Source of the DNA: Tenacibaculum singaporense
GTDB lineage: Bacteria > Bacteroidota > Bacteroidia > Flavobacteriales > Flavobacteriaceae
NCBI RefSeq assembly: GCF_003867015.1
Contig: NZ_CP032548.1
Span: forward strand, 2,795,001 to 2,859,000
Direction: 5' to 3'
Length of the DNA: 64,000 nucleotides
Shown here: positions 35,487 to 44,781 of the stretch, piece by piece
How the letters are laid out: each line of letters begins with the position of its first letter
Position numbering within the stretch: position 1 is the first letter of the stretch
Translations under genes and position numbers: made by a program
Notes under the pieces: generated by a model
Databases searched by the model: none
Told to the model about the DNA's origin: nothing
What the model saw: only the letters and a program-made list of their open reading frames with translations

Positions 35487-35939
35487 TTACTTTAATATCT
35501 GATTTGCGTGTTCTTTTGTTTTTACTTTCGTAATAACATCTTCTATAACTCCATTCTCATCAATTACAAAAGTAGTACGGTGAATTCCATCATACTCTCT
35601 TCCCATAAACTTTTTAGGTCCCCAAACACCAAAAGCGTTGATTACGTCTTTACTTTCATCTGCTAATAAAGGAAAAGGTAATTCATTTTTATTAATAAAG
35701 TTTTGTTGACGTCTTGCCGAATCTGCACTCACTCCTAAAACATCATAGCCTTTTGCTAAAAATGTTTTGTAATTATCACGTAAGTCACAAGCTTCAGCTG
35801 TACAACCAGGTGTACTTGCTTTTGGGTAAAAGAACAATACTAGTTTTTTCCCTGTATAATCAGAAAGTTTTACAGCATTTCCTTTTTCGTCTACTGATTC
35901 AAAATTTGGTGCCTTATCTCCTATTTTTAGTGTTGTCAT
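35487..35939 (-). CDS. bcp: Thioredoxin-dependent thiol peroxidase (Bcp-type peroxiredoxin)
   Basis: 150 aa from ATG 35939 (MTTLKIGDKAPNF). The frame stays open 32 codons further upstream, but that extension overlaps the nth promoter region and lacks family similarity. FYPKASTPGCTAEACDLRD holds the peroxidatic Cys in TPGCT and the second Cys five residues later, as in the atypical 2-Cys Bcp class. Reduces peroxides with thioredoxin. It is divergent from nth, 110 bp apart. Confidence 0.93.
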   Translation of the reverse strand: MTTLKIGDKAPNFESVDEKGNAVKLSDYTGKKLVLFFYPKASTPGCTAEACDLRDNYKTFLAKGYDVLGVSADSARRQQNFINKNELPFPLLADESKDVINAFGVWGPKKFMGREYDGIHRTTFVIDENGVIEDVITKVKTKEHANQILK

Positions 35940-36048
35940 ATTATATTGTTTCAAAGTTATTATGTCAAAGTTACAAAGTTGATTTTGATTATCCATAAAA
36001 CATACGAAGCTTCTTTGTACCTTTGATTTTTTCAAATTTTATAAAGCA

Positions 36049-36705
36049 ATGACGAAAGCAGAAAAAGTTCAGTTTGTTATAGATACTTTAGAAGAGTTGT
36101 ATCCTGAAACGCCCATTCCTTTAGACCATAAAGACCCGTACACCTTGTTGATTGCTGTATTGATGTCTGCTCAAAGTACTGATGCTCGTGTAAACACCAT
36201 TACGCCATTATTATTTGAAAAAGCTGATAATCCGTACGATATGGTAAAACTTACTGTTGATGAAATTCGAGAGATTATCAAACCTGTCGGTTTGTCGCCT
36301 ATGAAATCTAAAGGAATTCACGGTTTGTCAAAAATTTTAATTGAAAAACATAATGGTGAAGTCCCTGTTGATATGGACGCTTTAGAAGAATTACCTGCAG
36401 TAGGTCATAAAACGGCTAGTGTGGTAATGGCACAAGCTTTTGATATTCCTGCTTTTCCTGTAGATACCCATATTCATAGATTAATGTATCGTTGGAATTT
36501 ATCTAACGGAAAAAGTGTTGCACAAACTGAAAAAGACGCAAAACGTTTATTTCCAAAAGAATTATGGAATAAATTACACTTACAAATTATTTATTACGGA
36601 CGCGAATACTCTCCTGCTCGAGGTTGGAGGTTAGAAAATGATATTATTACTAAGACAGTTGGAAGAAAATCGGTAATAGACGATTATAATAAAAAGAAAG
36701 CATAA
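36049..36705 (+). CDS. nth: Endonuclease III
   Basis: 218 aa, a HhH-GPD DNA glycosylase/AP lyase that removes oxidised pyrimidines. LEELPAVGHKTASVVMAQAF is the helix-hairpin-helix with catalytic Lys, and VDTHIHRLMYRW carries the catalytic Asp. The four C-terminal Cys that bind the 4Fe-4S cluster in E. coli Nth are absent: the tail reads YYGREYSPARGWRLENDI. Cluster-free members are known, so it is probably active. Single gene followed by a hairpin terminator. Confidence 0.92.
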   Translation: MTKAEKVQFVIDTLEELYPETPIPLDHKDPYTLLIAVLMSAQSTDARVNTITPLLFEKADNPYDMVKLTVDEIREIIKPVGLSPMKSKGIHGLSKILIEKHNGEVPVDMDALEELPAVGHKTASVVMAQAFDIPAFPVDTHIHRLMYRWNLSNGKSVAQTEKDAKRLFPKELWNKLHLQIIYYGREYSPARGWRLENDIITKTVGRKSVIDDYNKKKA

Positions 36706-36736
36706 AAAAAGCCCCAACCTTGGTTGAAGCTTTTTC
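36704..36736. terminator. Bidirectional terminator between nth and the small protein gene
   Basis: AGCCCCAACC pairs with GGTTGAAGCT (8 of 10 pairs, with a CC/AA mismatch) between an A7 run and a T5 run. It can end nth on the plus strand and the small-protein/sigma-factor message on the minus strand. Confidence 0.7.
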
Positions 36737-36741
36737 CACTC

Positions 36742-36885
36742 TTAATTCAAATTCAATTCAATGAGATAGTTTGATTTCGTTTTAACTACTGTTAGCGATT
36801 TAGAAAAATTAATCAAATATTGAACTGTTTCTTGTTTAGGTTCCATTTTAAAGTCAGGAGACTTCTTAGTGTAAATTTGCATCAT
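36742..36885 (-). CDS. Small conserved-looking protein downstream of the ECF sigma factor (47 aa)
   Basis: 47 codons, starting MMQIYTKKSPDFKMEPKQET and ending IELNLN; too short for routine calling. It is 62 bp after the sigma-factor gene on the same strand and just before a terminator, so it is probably its co-transcribed partner. I recall near-identical short proteins beside the same sigma factor in other flavobacteria, which supports it being real, but I cannot test this here. No signal peptide or membrane segment. An anti-sigma or regulatory role is speculation. Confidence 0.65.
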   Translation of the reverse strand: MMQIYTKKSPDFKMEPKQETVQYLINFSKSLTVVKTKSNYLIELNLN

Positions 36886-36947
36886 ATATAATTCCCTTAT
36901 TATTACTTATAATCAATGATTTAACGATGCATTTTTTCAAATATTGT

Positions 36948-37529
36948 TTAACTGACTAAAATAATTTTATTTTTTTCAATTATTTTTCTCAAATTAATTA
37001 AAGCATAACGCATTCTACCTAATGCAGTGTTTATACTAACACCTGTATTTTCTGATATTTCATTAAAACTCATATCATTATAAATACGCATTTTTAAAAC
37101 CTCCTTTTGTTCTTCAGGTAGTTCTTCAACTAACTCTTTAACATCGTTTAAAATTTGTTCTTTTATTATTTTTCCTTCTGCATTCAAAGTTCCATCGCTT
37201 AATACCGAAAAAATATCAAACTCTTCTGTATTATTAAACGTGGGCATGCGATTGTTTTTTCTAAAAAAATCAATAATTAAATTATGAGCAATACGCATTA
37301 CCCATGGTAAAAATTTACCTTCTTCGTTATAATTTCCTTTTTTTAGTGTTCTTATAACCTTTATAAAGGTGTCTTGAAAAATATCTTCTGTAGTATCTCT
37401 ATTTTGTACTTTACTATAAATAAAGCTATAAAGACGTTGCTGGTGGCGCTTAATCAATAATTCTATGGCGTATTCATTACCATTAATGTAGTTCTTTACT
37501 AAAACACTGTCATCTGCTATGTTTTGCAT
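36948..37529 (-). CDS. ECF-type RNA polymerase sigma factor
   Basis: 193 aa with regions 2 and 4 of sigma-70: DIFQDTFIKVIRTLKKG and WVMRIAHNLIIDFFRKNNR (region 2.2-2.4), then EELPEEQKEVLKMRIYNDMSFNEISENTGVSINTALGRMRYALINL (region 4.1-4.2, the -35-binding helix-turn-helix). No region 3 and no extra domains. No anti-sigma gene of the usual FecR/zinc-finger type follows; the small protein at 36742 does. Target genes unknown. Upstream lie the uvrA remnant and, further on, the probable insertion. Confidence 0.92.
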   Translation of the reverse strand: MQNIADDSVLVKNYINGNEYAIELLIKRHQQRLYSFIYSKVQNRDTTEDIFQDTFIKVIRTLKKGNYNEEGKFLPWVMRIAHNLIIDFFRKNNRMPTFNNTEEFDIFSVLSDGTLNAEGKIIKEQILNDVKELVEELPEEQKEVLKMRIYNDMSFNEISENTGVSINTALGRMRYALINLRKIIEKNKIILVS

Positions 37530-37767
37530 AATAATTACTTTTTTAAAAGAGCAACTAACTAGTTCTCTTTTGGTTAGGGGATATTAAGTTATAAAAGTAA
37601 TTATCTTGCTATAGGCTATTATTTATTGATTAATAATGAGTTACAAATATTAAATTTTTTATTAATAAATACAAAAAAAACTATAAAAAAAGAGAAAAAC
37701 ACTATCGTTTATTCAATAAAACCACTTGAAATTAGTATTTCTTATTACTTATCTTTTTCGATTATAT

Positions 37768-37816
37768 TGAGTATATAAAGACTGATATTTCAACTGTTAA
37801 CCCAAAAGAAAACATT
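37768..37816 (+). pseudogene. Remnant of the 5' end of a second uvrA copy
   Basis: 49 bp nearly matching 41256-41304 across the uvrA start: GAGTATATAAAGACTGATAT versus GAGTATATGAAGACTGATAT, then the codons for TVNPKENI. The start ATG is ATA here. In the eight codons after the common part the differences (ACT/ACA, GTT/GTA, AAC/AAT, CCA/CCT, AAC/AAT) are all synonymous, so this copy diverged while still coding and was cut off later. Similarity stops after codon 14. The rest of the 524-bp gap (37530-38053) holds no gene I can see. Confidence 0.8.
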
Positions 37817-38053
37817 CATTATATTTTCCATCCTCATCTGTTATATCCTTTTAAAAAAATAGAATTAAAAGTCATTTTATACCGTCCTAAAATCTATAGA
37901 GTCCCCACTTAAAAAACAAATTATACATACCCAAATACCTTACGTTTATAACCAAATATTAGTATGGTCAAGCCCTTCATTTAAATATATAGCTTTTCTC
38001 TCTATAGTTTTGTAATTATAAAATCAATATTAACCCCCGAAAAATTTAAAACT

Positions 38054-39133
38054 ATGTGTACAAGAATATTTAACAATTTTAGTGCAGAAAACAATTATCT
38101 AACTACAGCAAGAAATATGGATTGGGCTACCCAAATGCCTACCACTATTTTTGCTTTTAGAGTTACTCCTCAAAACCCAATGCTTAAATGCGGAACAGAA
38201 ATTGAAAATGAACATTCGTTAATATGGGAAGCACAATATAGCAGTATTGTAACTATGGTGGGTACCGAAGCTCCTTTTGGCGCATCTGATGGTATCAACT
38301 CTCAAGGACTGGTCGCTAATCTATTATACGACAGTGGTGCTTCTTACAATAGAGAAGATGGTAGTTCTTGTAAAAATTTAGATGTTTTAAGATGGGTACA
38401 ATTTGTATTGGATACTTGTTGTTCAGTTTCTGAAGTGGTTGCAAAATTTAGTAAAGAAGCCGAAACTCAAATTCAGTTAATTGGAGGAAAAGTTCCTGGT
38501 TCTAATAAAAAAGCTTCTTTGCATCTTGCTGTTTCTGACCTTCATGGTAAATCTGCCATTATTGAAGTTCATAATGGAAGTTACATCATTTATGAAGATC
38601 CTGAATTTAGAGTAATGACTAACGAACCTTCTTATGCCAAACAAATTGAACTAAATCAATTTTGGCGTTGGCAGTGGAATGATAAAAATAACTTTCCTAG
38701 TAATACTTTACCAGGCGGTCCCTTTCCTTCTGATAGATTTGCCAGAGCTTCATATTATCTAAATCATTTATATGACACTACTAGTAATTCTGATTCTTTA
38801 ACTCAATCAAAATCAGTTGTTATGAATGCTTCTGTGCCTGTTAATTTCAAATCAACTTTAGAAAAATATCCAAACATCGCACAAACTTTATGGACAAGCG
38901 TTGCTTCTCACAACAACCTTACCTACTATTTTTGTAATGCTAGAACCATGGGAGAAATTTATATGGATTTGAATAAGATGAATGATTTCCCTAGTGCTGT
39001 TTCTAAACTTATTGTGGTTTCTGAAAACGATGAACATGAATTTATAAACCATGAACTATACGGATATCAAAACGAAAATTTCACAAAAACTGTTGATCCA
39101 TTTGCTATGACAGCTGTACTAGCGGATAAATAA
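38054..39133 (+). CDS. Linear amide C-N hydrolase (choloylglycine/penicillin-V-acylase family)
   Basis: 359 aa. The sequence starts MCTRIF: after Met removal Cys2 is the N-terminal nucleophile of an Ntn hydrolase. Arg20 and Asp23 (ARNMDW) match the catalytic Arg18/Asp21 positions. A later Asn is in VMTNEPSYAKQI, and the Arg in FPSDRFARASYY (near 228) is also conserved. No signal peptide, so the enzyme is cytoplasmic or non-classically placed. Cleaves an amide such as an acyl homoserine lactone, beta-lactam side chain or bile-salt conjugate; substrate unknown. It is between the uvrA remnant and the BBE oxidase, i.e. in the inserted segment. A -7 box TAGTTTTG is at 38005-38012. Confidence 0.88.
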   Translation: MCTRIFNNFSAENNYLTTARNMDWATQMPTTIFAFRVTPQNPMLKCGTEIENEHSLIWEAQYSSIVTMVGTEAPFGASDGINSQGLVANLLYDSGASYNREDGSSCKNLDVLRWVQFVLDTCCSVSEVVAKFSKEAETQIQLIGGKVPGSNKKASLHLAVSDLHGKSAIIEVHNGSYIIYEDPEFRVMTNEPSYAKQIELNQFWRWQWNDKNNFPSNTLPGGPFPSDRFARASYYLNHLYDTTSNSDSLTQSKSVVMNASVPVNFKSTLEKYPNIAQTLWTSVASHNNLTYYFCNARTMGEIYMDLNKMNDFPSAVSKLIVVSENDEHEFINHELYGYQNENFTKTVDPFAMTAVLADK

Positions 39134-39304
39134 ACTCTTTTAAAGCTTTATATTAAACAGTTAAAACATTTAATTGAATTTATTTTTGGTAGAAGCTCTT
39201 CCTTATTCAAACAAACTCACTTTCTGCTTATACCCTTTTTCAATTACTTAAATCAAATATTTAATCATTTAAAAAACTCTTTCTTAAATACACATAGGTG
39301 CAAT

Positions 39305-39312
39305 TATTTTTG
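39305..39312 (+). promoter_or_regulatory. -7 promoter box of the BBE flavoprotein gene
   Basis: TATTTTTG is 27 bp before the ATG at 39340. No clear -33 box lies 19 bp upstream. It implies the flavoprotein is not simply co-transcribed with the hydrolase 207 bp upstream. Confidence 0.4.
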
Positions 39313-39339
39313 AGTTTTAATCCTTAAACTACAATATCT

Positions 39340-41070
39340 ATGAAAACTGACATTCAAGAAGAAATTAATACGCTACTTAGAGAAAACATTGACAACTTTT
39401 TAAAAGAAATCCAAGAATCGTTACCTTCAAATGTAACAGTATCTACAAATTGGGGGAGTCTACATAATGTTTACGAACATTATAAAAATAGCCATATTTT
39501 CAATAGAAGATTGCAATTCAATCCCTTTGTGATTGTTTATTGCGAAAGCCCTGAAGACGTACAAAATACATTCAAAGCTGCAAAGAACAACAAGCTCCCT
39601 TTCAAAGTCAGAGCTGGAGGTCATGATCACGAAGGCGAATGTACTGGAACTAATATTGTGTTAATAGATGTTTCTAAAATGAACTATCCCGAACATGATA
39701 ATGAAAAAGTTTATATTAAAAATATTGACGGAGAAAAAATCGCACATATTCGTCCAGGTATTCGTTTTAAAGATCTAACTTCAAGACTCGCTGACCAAGA
39801 CGTTATGATTCCCCACGGTACTTGTGCTACTGTTGGTATTGCTGGCTTCACCATGGGTGGTGGCTGGGGACCATGGACTCGTAAATATGGCATGTGCTGT
39901 GAACGTTTAGTCGGCGCTACCGTTTTGTTAGGAAACGGAGAGTTTGCAGAACTCAATGAAAAAAATGGTGAGATTCCTGATTTACTTTGGGCATTAAGAG
40001 GCGGTGGTGGCATGAGTTACGGAATTGTAACCGAACTTAGAATTAAAACTTTTGAACTACCTAAAATATTACATCGCTTCAATGTCGTTTGGAATCCGTA
40101 TTCCCATTTAAATCCAGATAAAGTTGAAGAAAATGTTCCTACTCTTGAAGTGCTACAAAAATGGGAGGAAATTATTCAACCTAACAACTCACCTCAACTT
40201 ATTGGAACCAACTTAAAAGTGAGTGCAAGATCGTGGGATGAAAACACACCTATTCCTTATAAAACCATCTATCTTAATTGCCAGTTTAATGGGTATTGGG
40301 AAGGAGATGAAATAAGCTTAAGGGAGTTTATAAAAGATAACTTTAAAGGTGTACTTGCCGTTACAGATAATATGTTAACTATTGAACCTGCCACAGGTGC
40401 AGATTTTGAACATAAAAGCAACTATGGTGAACACCTAATGAGTTCATGGGACAGGGAGTCTTTTAATGAAATTAAGTTATCCATGCTCCCTCCTGAGTTA
40501 TTAATGGGGACACCGCTACAACCAGATTTAGATCTACCTGCACCACATAAAATAACTTCAAGACTTGTTGATAAAAAAGGTTTAGGAGAAGAAGGGCATC
40601 AAAAACTAATTGAAAGCTTGTGCTCTCCTCTATTAAATGAGCATAACAGGAAAAATACTATTACATCTTATATTACCTTAGGAGCTATTACAGGCGATTT
40701 TTACAAAAAACATCCTGAGACAAATAGTGCTTTTCCATATAATGACAAACAATATACCATACAATACCAATGTTGGTGGGAAGCTTTAGATGCAAATATG
40801 GATCCAGCAATTAAAAAGTATATTGAAGAAAAAATAAAAAACTTCCAAGACAATACTTTATATGATTACACCAATAGAGCGCTAGATTGGATTGAAGTAT
40901 GTAGAGATTTTGATATCCCAAATACCTCTGGCGCATTTATAAGCTTTAAGGATAGTTCTATCCCTACTAAAACATATTTTGCCCAAAACTACAATGAACT
41001 TATTAGGATTAAAGAACAATACTCGAAAGATCCTTATAATCACTTCAGAACAAGAAAAACAATAATATAA
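39340..41070 (+). CDS. FAD-binding oxidoreductase with BBE domain (bicovalent flavin type)
   Basis: 576 aa. The VAO-type FAD domain has RAGGHDHEGE, whose His (near residue 95) is the 8-alpha attachment site, and HGTCATVGIAGFTMGGGWG, whose Cys (near 160) matches the 6-S-cysteinyl attachment of berberine-bridge enzymes; so bicovalent FAD is likely. The C-terminus TYFAQNYNELIRIKEQYSKDPYNHF is the BBE tail. No signal peptide is seen, unlike many members. Typical substrates are sugars or alkaloid-like amines; the true one is unknown. It follows the Ntn-hydrolase gene; the pair looks like an acquired catabolic or modification module. Confidence 0.88.
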   Translation: MKTDIQEEINTLLRENIDNFLKEIQESLPSNVTVSTNWGSLHNVYEHYKNSHIFNRRLQFNPFVIVYCESPEDVQNTFKAAKNNKLPFKVRAGGHDHEGECTGTNIVLIDVSKMNYPEHDNEKVYIKNIDGEKIAHIRPGIRFKDLTSRLADQDVMIPHGTCATVGIAGFTMGGGWGPWTRKYGMCCERLVGATVLLGNGEFAELNEKNGEIPDLLWALRGGGGMSYGIVTELRIKTFELPKILHRFNVVWNPYSHLNPDKVEENVPTLEVLQKWEEIIQPNNSPQLIGTNLKVSARSWDENTPIPYKTIYLNCQFNGYWEGDEISLREFIKDNFKGVLAVTDNMLTIEPATGADFEHKSNYGEHLMSSWDRESFNEIKLSMLPPELLMGTPLQPDLDLPAPHKITSRLVDKKGLGEEGHQKLIESLCSPLLNEHNRKNTITSYITLGAITGDFYKKHPETNSAFPYNDKQYTIQYQCWWEALDANMDPAIKKYIEEKIKNFQDNTLYDYTNRALDWIEVCRDFDIPNTSGAFISFKDSSIPTKTYFAQNYNELIRIKEQYSKDPYNHFRTRKTII

Positions 41071-41078
41071 ATCTACTT

Positions 41079-41110
41079 CTCCCCTTCTTAATGAAGGGGA
41101 TTTTTTTTAC
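41079..41110 (+). terminator. Terminator of the BBE flavoprotein gene
   Basis: CCCCTTC pairs with GAAGGGG around TTAAT and is followed by ATTTTTTTT. It is 8 bp past the stop. Confidence 0.88.
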
Positions 41111-41262
41111 TATTTTCGAAAAAAAACAAATAGACACCTTATTTTATAAACATTATATATTTAATCTAAGTTTTGTAAAAAGAAAAGTCCTTGATATTTA
41201 CATTAAGGTTATAATGTAGAGTTAATAGAAAACCGTACTTTTATAGCTTATTTTTTGAGTAT

Positions 41263-44055
41263 ATGAAGACTGATATTTCAACAGTAAATCCTAAAGAAAA
41301 TATTATAATAAAAGGAGCTAAACTGCACAATTTAAAAAACATTGATGTAGTTATTCCTCGTAATAAATTAGTAGTTATTACTGGACTTTCTGGTTCAGGT
41401 AAATCTTCTCTAGCTTTTGATACTTTGTATGCTGAAGGACAACGTCGTTATGTAGAAAGTTTAAGTTCGTATGCACGTCAGTTTTTAGGAAAGCTACACA
41501 AACCAAAAGTTGATTACATTAAAGGAATTGCTCCTGCCATTGCTATTGAGCAAAAAGTTAACGCTACTAATCCACGTTCAACAGTTGGTACATCTACAGA
41601 AATATACGATTATATTAAATTATTATTCGCTCGTATTGGTAAAACCTTCTCTCCTATTTCGGGTAATGAAGTAAAAAAACATACGGTTTCTGATGTTATC
41701 AATCATGTAAAAACTTTTGAAGAACGTACAAAGCTATTATTACTTGCTCCCATACGTATTAATAAAGACAGAGATATAAAAACTGTTTTACAAGTATTAA
41801 CACAGCAAGGATATGCTCGTTTAAAATATCAAGATACCGTATACAGAATTGATGAGTTTCCTGTAAAAGATTTTAAAGGAAATGAATTACAATTAGTTGT
41901 TGATAGAATTGTTGTAAAAGATGAAGAAGATTTTTACAACCGTTTAGGAGATGCTGTACAAACGGCTTTTTTTGAAGGAAAAGGTATTTGTTGTATCGAA
42001 AATCTATCAGATAATAGTACTGTTGAATTCAGTAATAAATTTGAATTAGACGGAATTTCGTTCTTAGAACCAAACACGCATTTATTTAGTTTTAATAATC
42101 CATACGGAGCTTGTCCTACTTGTGAAGGATATGGAAACGTGATTGGTATTGATGAAGATTTAGTAATTCCAAACACTGGACTTTCTATCTACGAAAATGC
42201 TATTTTCCCTTTTAAAACAGATAGTTACAAAAAATATAAAAATGATTTAATTCTAAATGCTGAAGAATTTGGAATTTCTATACATAAACCATGGTTCGAA
42301 CTTACAGATGAACAAAAAGACTTGGTTTGGAACGGAACTAAAAAATTCAAAGGGATTAACCATTTATTCAAAAAACTAGAAGAGAAAAGTTACAAAATTC
42401 AAAACCGTGTAATGCTTTCTCGCTATCGCGGAAAAACAAAATGTACAGAATGTAACGGAAAACGTTTACGTAAAGAAGCCAACTACGTTCAAGTGTACGG
42501 TAAAACTATTGATGAATTAGTAACCCTTCCTTTAGATGAGTTGGCAGTATTTTTCAATAATATTGAATTAAACAAATACGAAGAAAAAATTGGTAAACGT
42601 TTACTTACCGAAATTAACAATCGTCTCCAGTTTTTAACAGATGTTGGTTTAAGCTATCTAACATTAAACAGAACATCTAACACGTTATCTGGTGGAGAAA
42701 GTCAACGAATTAATTTAGCCACTTCTTTAGGGAGTTCGCTAGTAGGTTCTATGTACATTTTAGATGAACCTAGTATTGGTTTGCACCCAAAAGATACTGA
42801 GCGTTTGATTGGTGTCCTAAAAAATCTACGTGATTTAGGTAATACTGTAATTGTAGTTGAACATGATGAAGACATTATGAAAGAGGCCGATTATATTATT
42901 GATATTGGCCCAGAAGCAGGAACTTATGGTGGAAATGTTGTTGCCGAAGGAACTTTTAAAGATATTCTACAATCCGAATCACTTACAGCTAAATATTTAT
43001 CAGAAGAGTTAAAAATTGAAATCCCTACAAATAGAAGAATTTCAAAAAATTCTATTGATATTATTGGGGCTCGTGAAAATAACTTAAAGAACATTGATGT
43101 TTCTTTTCCGCTTAACAACTTAACCGTTATTACAGGTGTTTCTGGTAGTGGTAAAAGTACCTTAGTTAAAAAAATTCTATATCCTGCTATGCAAAAAAAA
43201 CTAGTTGGATATGGTGAAAAATTAGGACAACACACGGATGTTACTGGGAGTTTTGATTCACTAAAGCACGTAGAATTTATCGATCAAAACCCAATCGGCC
43301 GTTCTTCTCGTTCTAACCCTGTAACATATATAAAAGCGTACGATGATATTCGTAAGCTACTTTCGTCTCAAAAACTATCTAAAATAAGAAACTACCAACC
43401 TAAACATTTTTCTTTTAATGTAGATGGTGGTCGTTGTGAAGTTTGTAAAGGTGAAGGAGAAGTTACTATAGAAATGCAATTTATGGCTGATGTACATTTA
43501 GAGTGTGAAACCTGTGGTGGTAAACGCTTTAAAAAAGAAGTACTGGAAGTAACTTTTGAAGGAAAATCAATTGATGATATTTTAAACATGACTATTGATG
43601 ATGCCGTTGCTTTTTTTACAGAACACAAACAAACCAAAATAGCTAAAAAATTAAAACCTCTACAAGATGTTGGACTAGGTTATGTACAATTAGGTCAATC
43701 ATCTTCTACCCTTTCTGGTGGTGAAGCACAGCGTATAAAACTAGCTTCGTTTTTAGTAAAAGGAAATACCAAAGACAAAGCTTTGTTTATTTTTGATGAA
43801 CCTACTACTGGATTACACTTTCATGATATTAAAAAGTTATTAGCTTCTTTTAATGCGTTAATTGAAAGAGGACATTCTATTATTGTTATTGAACACAATA
43901 TTGAATTGATTAAATGCGCTGATTATATTATTGATCTTGGTTTAGAAGGTGGAAAAAAAGGAGGAAACTTAATCTTTACTGGTAGTCCTGAAGAGTTAGC
44001 GAAAAACAAAAAATCATATACCTCTAAATATTTGAAAGAAAAGTTACATTTTTAA
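41263..44055 (+). CDS. uvrA: Excinuclease ABC subunit A
   Basis: 930 aa, the damage-recognition ATPase of nucleotide excision repair. Walker [10 protein letters not shown] and GVSGSGKST, signatures [14 protein letters not shown] and [14 protein letters not shown], and two zinc modules ([10 protein letters not shown] / [12 protein letters not shown] and [10 protein letters not shown] / [12 protein letters not shown]) are all present. The first codons ([14 protein letters not shown]) recur as a decayed copy at 37775, 3.5 kb upstream. The start at 41263 follows a 190-bp intergenic region after a terminator, so it has its own promoter. Confidence 0.97.
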   Translation: MKTDISTVNPKENIIIKGAKLHNLKNIDVVIPRNKLVVITGLSGSGKSSLAFDTLYAEGQRRYVESLSSYARQFLGKLHKPKVDYIKGIAPAIAIEQKVNATNPRSTVGTSTEIYDYIKLLFARIGKTFSPISGNEVKKHTVSDVINHVKTFEERTKLLLLAPIRINKDRDIKTVLQVLTQQGYARLKYQDTVYRIDEFPVKDFKGNELQLVVDRIVVKDEEDFYNRLGDAVQTAFFEGKGICCIENLSDNSTVEFSNKFELDGISFLEPNTHLFSFNNPYGACPTCEGYGNVIGIDEDLVIPNTGLSIYENAIFPFKTDSYKKYKNDLILNAEEFGISIHKPWFELTDEQKDLVWNGTKKFKGINHLFKKLEEKSYKIQNRVMLSRYRGKTKCTECNGKRLRKEANYVQVYGKTIDELVTLPLDELAVFFNNIELNKYEEKIGKRLLTEINNRLQFLTDVGLSYLTLNRTSNTLSGGESQRINLATSLGSSLVGSMYILDEPSIGLHPKDTERLIGVLKNLRDLGNTVIVVEHDEDIMKEADYIIDIGPEAGTYGGNVVAEGTFKDILQSESLTAKYLSEELKIEIPTNRRISKNSIDIIGARENNLKNIDVSFPLNNLTVITGVSGSGKSTLVKKILYPAMQKKLVGYGEKLGQHTDVTGSFDSLKHVEFIDQNPIGRSSRSNPVTYIKAYDDIRKLLSSQKLSKIRNYQPKHFSFNVDGGRCEVCKGEGEVTIEMQFMADVHLECETCGGKRFKKEVLEVTFEGKSIDDILNMTIDDAVAFFTEHKQTKIAKKLKPLQDVGLGYVQLGQSSSTLSGGEAQRIKLASFLVKGNTKDKALFIFDEPTTGLHFHDIKKLLASFNALIERGHSIIVIEHNIELIKCADYIIDLGLEGGKKGGNLIFTGSPEELAKNKKSYTSKYLKEKLHF

Positions 44056-44130
44056 GAGAAAAGCCACCCAACCTCTCAGTCGGACAGCCTTTCACAACAA
44101 AAATTAACAAAATTTAATAACTAAAGATTA

Positions 44131-44760
44131 CTAAAATTTCGTGTCTCCAACATTTGGATTGTATACGTAATTAAAGGTGTAATACTGTGCTCCAGAATTA
44201 GCTGGATCTGAAGAGTTACTACTATCCATGTCTTTGTAATAGCTTAAAATCTCTATCTTGGCATAATTTCCGTCTGTAGTTTTTACCACAAGTATTTTTC
44301 CTGCTACTGCACTTACTAAATGGTTTTCTCGGTTATAAGTGTACCATACACCTTTTGGCAATGCTAAATCACCTTCTTTATCTTGTACAAAATTAAAATC
44401 GTTAGTAACAGAAGTTATTTCAGAAAAAGCACCATCTACAACTACTAACGCTGCATTACCTGTTCTATCTGGCTCACCTGAAATTCCAGTTTTTTCACCT
44501 CCATTTACAAGAATTGTAGTTCCTCTAAAGGCAATATCCCAATTATTTCCTGTTACTATCTCCCCTGTTTTGAAACTAAACTTTACAAACTCTCCTGATA
44601 CTAAAGGTGGACTTACCGAATAATCGTTAGTTTCTTTTGCATGTAAATTTTCTACTTTTTTTGCTACTACATCATCTAAAACAACATCATCATTATCACT
44701 ACATGAAACAACTATAAAAGCTAACATAGTTATTGCTAAAATTGATTTTAAAATTCTCAT
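44131..44760 (-). CDS. HmuY-family heme-binding lipoprotein
   Basis: 209 aa. Signal peptide with lipobox FIVVSCSD (Cys20), so it is an outer-membrane-attached lipoprotein. FVKFSFKTGEIVTGNNWDIAFRGTTILVNGG and the C-terminal QYYTFNYVYNP are HmuY-type features. Family knowledge: HmuY captures heme for the TonB-dependent receptor HmuR; the receptor gene immediately upstream (21 bp) fits that pair. A heme ligand by Met or His cannot be assigned here. Confidence 0.83.
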   Translation of the reverse strand: MRILKSILAITMLAFIVVSCSDNDDVVLDDVVAKKVENLHAKETNDYSVSPPLVSGEFVKFSFKTGEIVTGNNWDIAFRGTTILVNGGEKTGISGEPDRTGNAALVVVDGAFSEITSVTNDFNFVQDKEGDLALPKGVWYTYNRENHLVSAVAGKILVVKTTDGNYAKIEILSYYKDMDSSNSSDPANSGAQYYTFNYVYNPNVGDTKF

Positions 44761-44781
44761 TTTTATTGATTTATATTTATA

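Noticed and set aside
35940..36035. Longer N-terminus of the peroxiredoxin
   Set aside because: The extra 32 residues are unlike the family and would overlap the nth promoter region; start at 35939 preferred.
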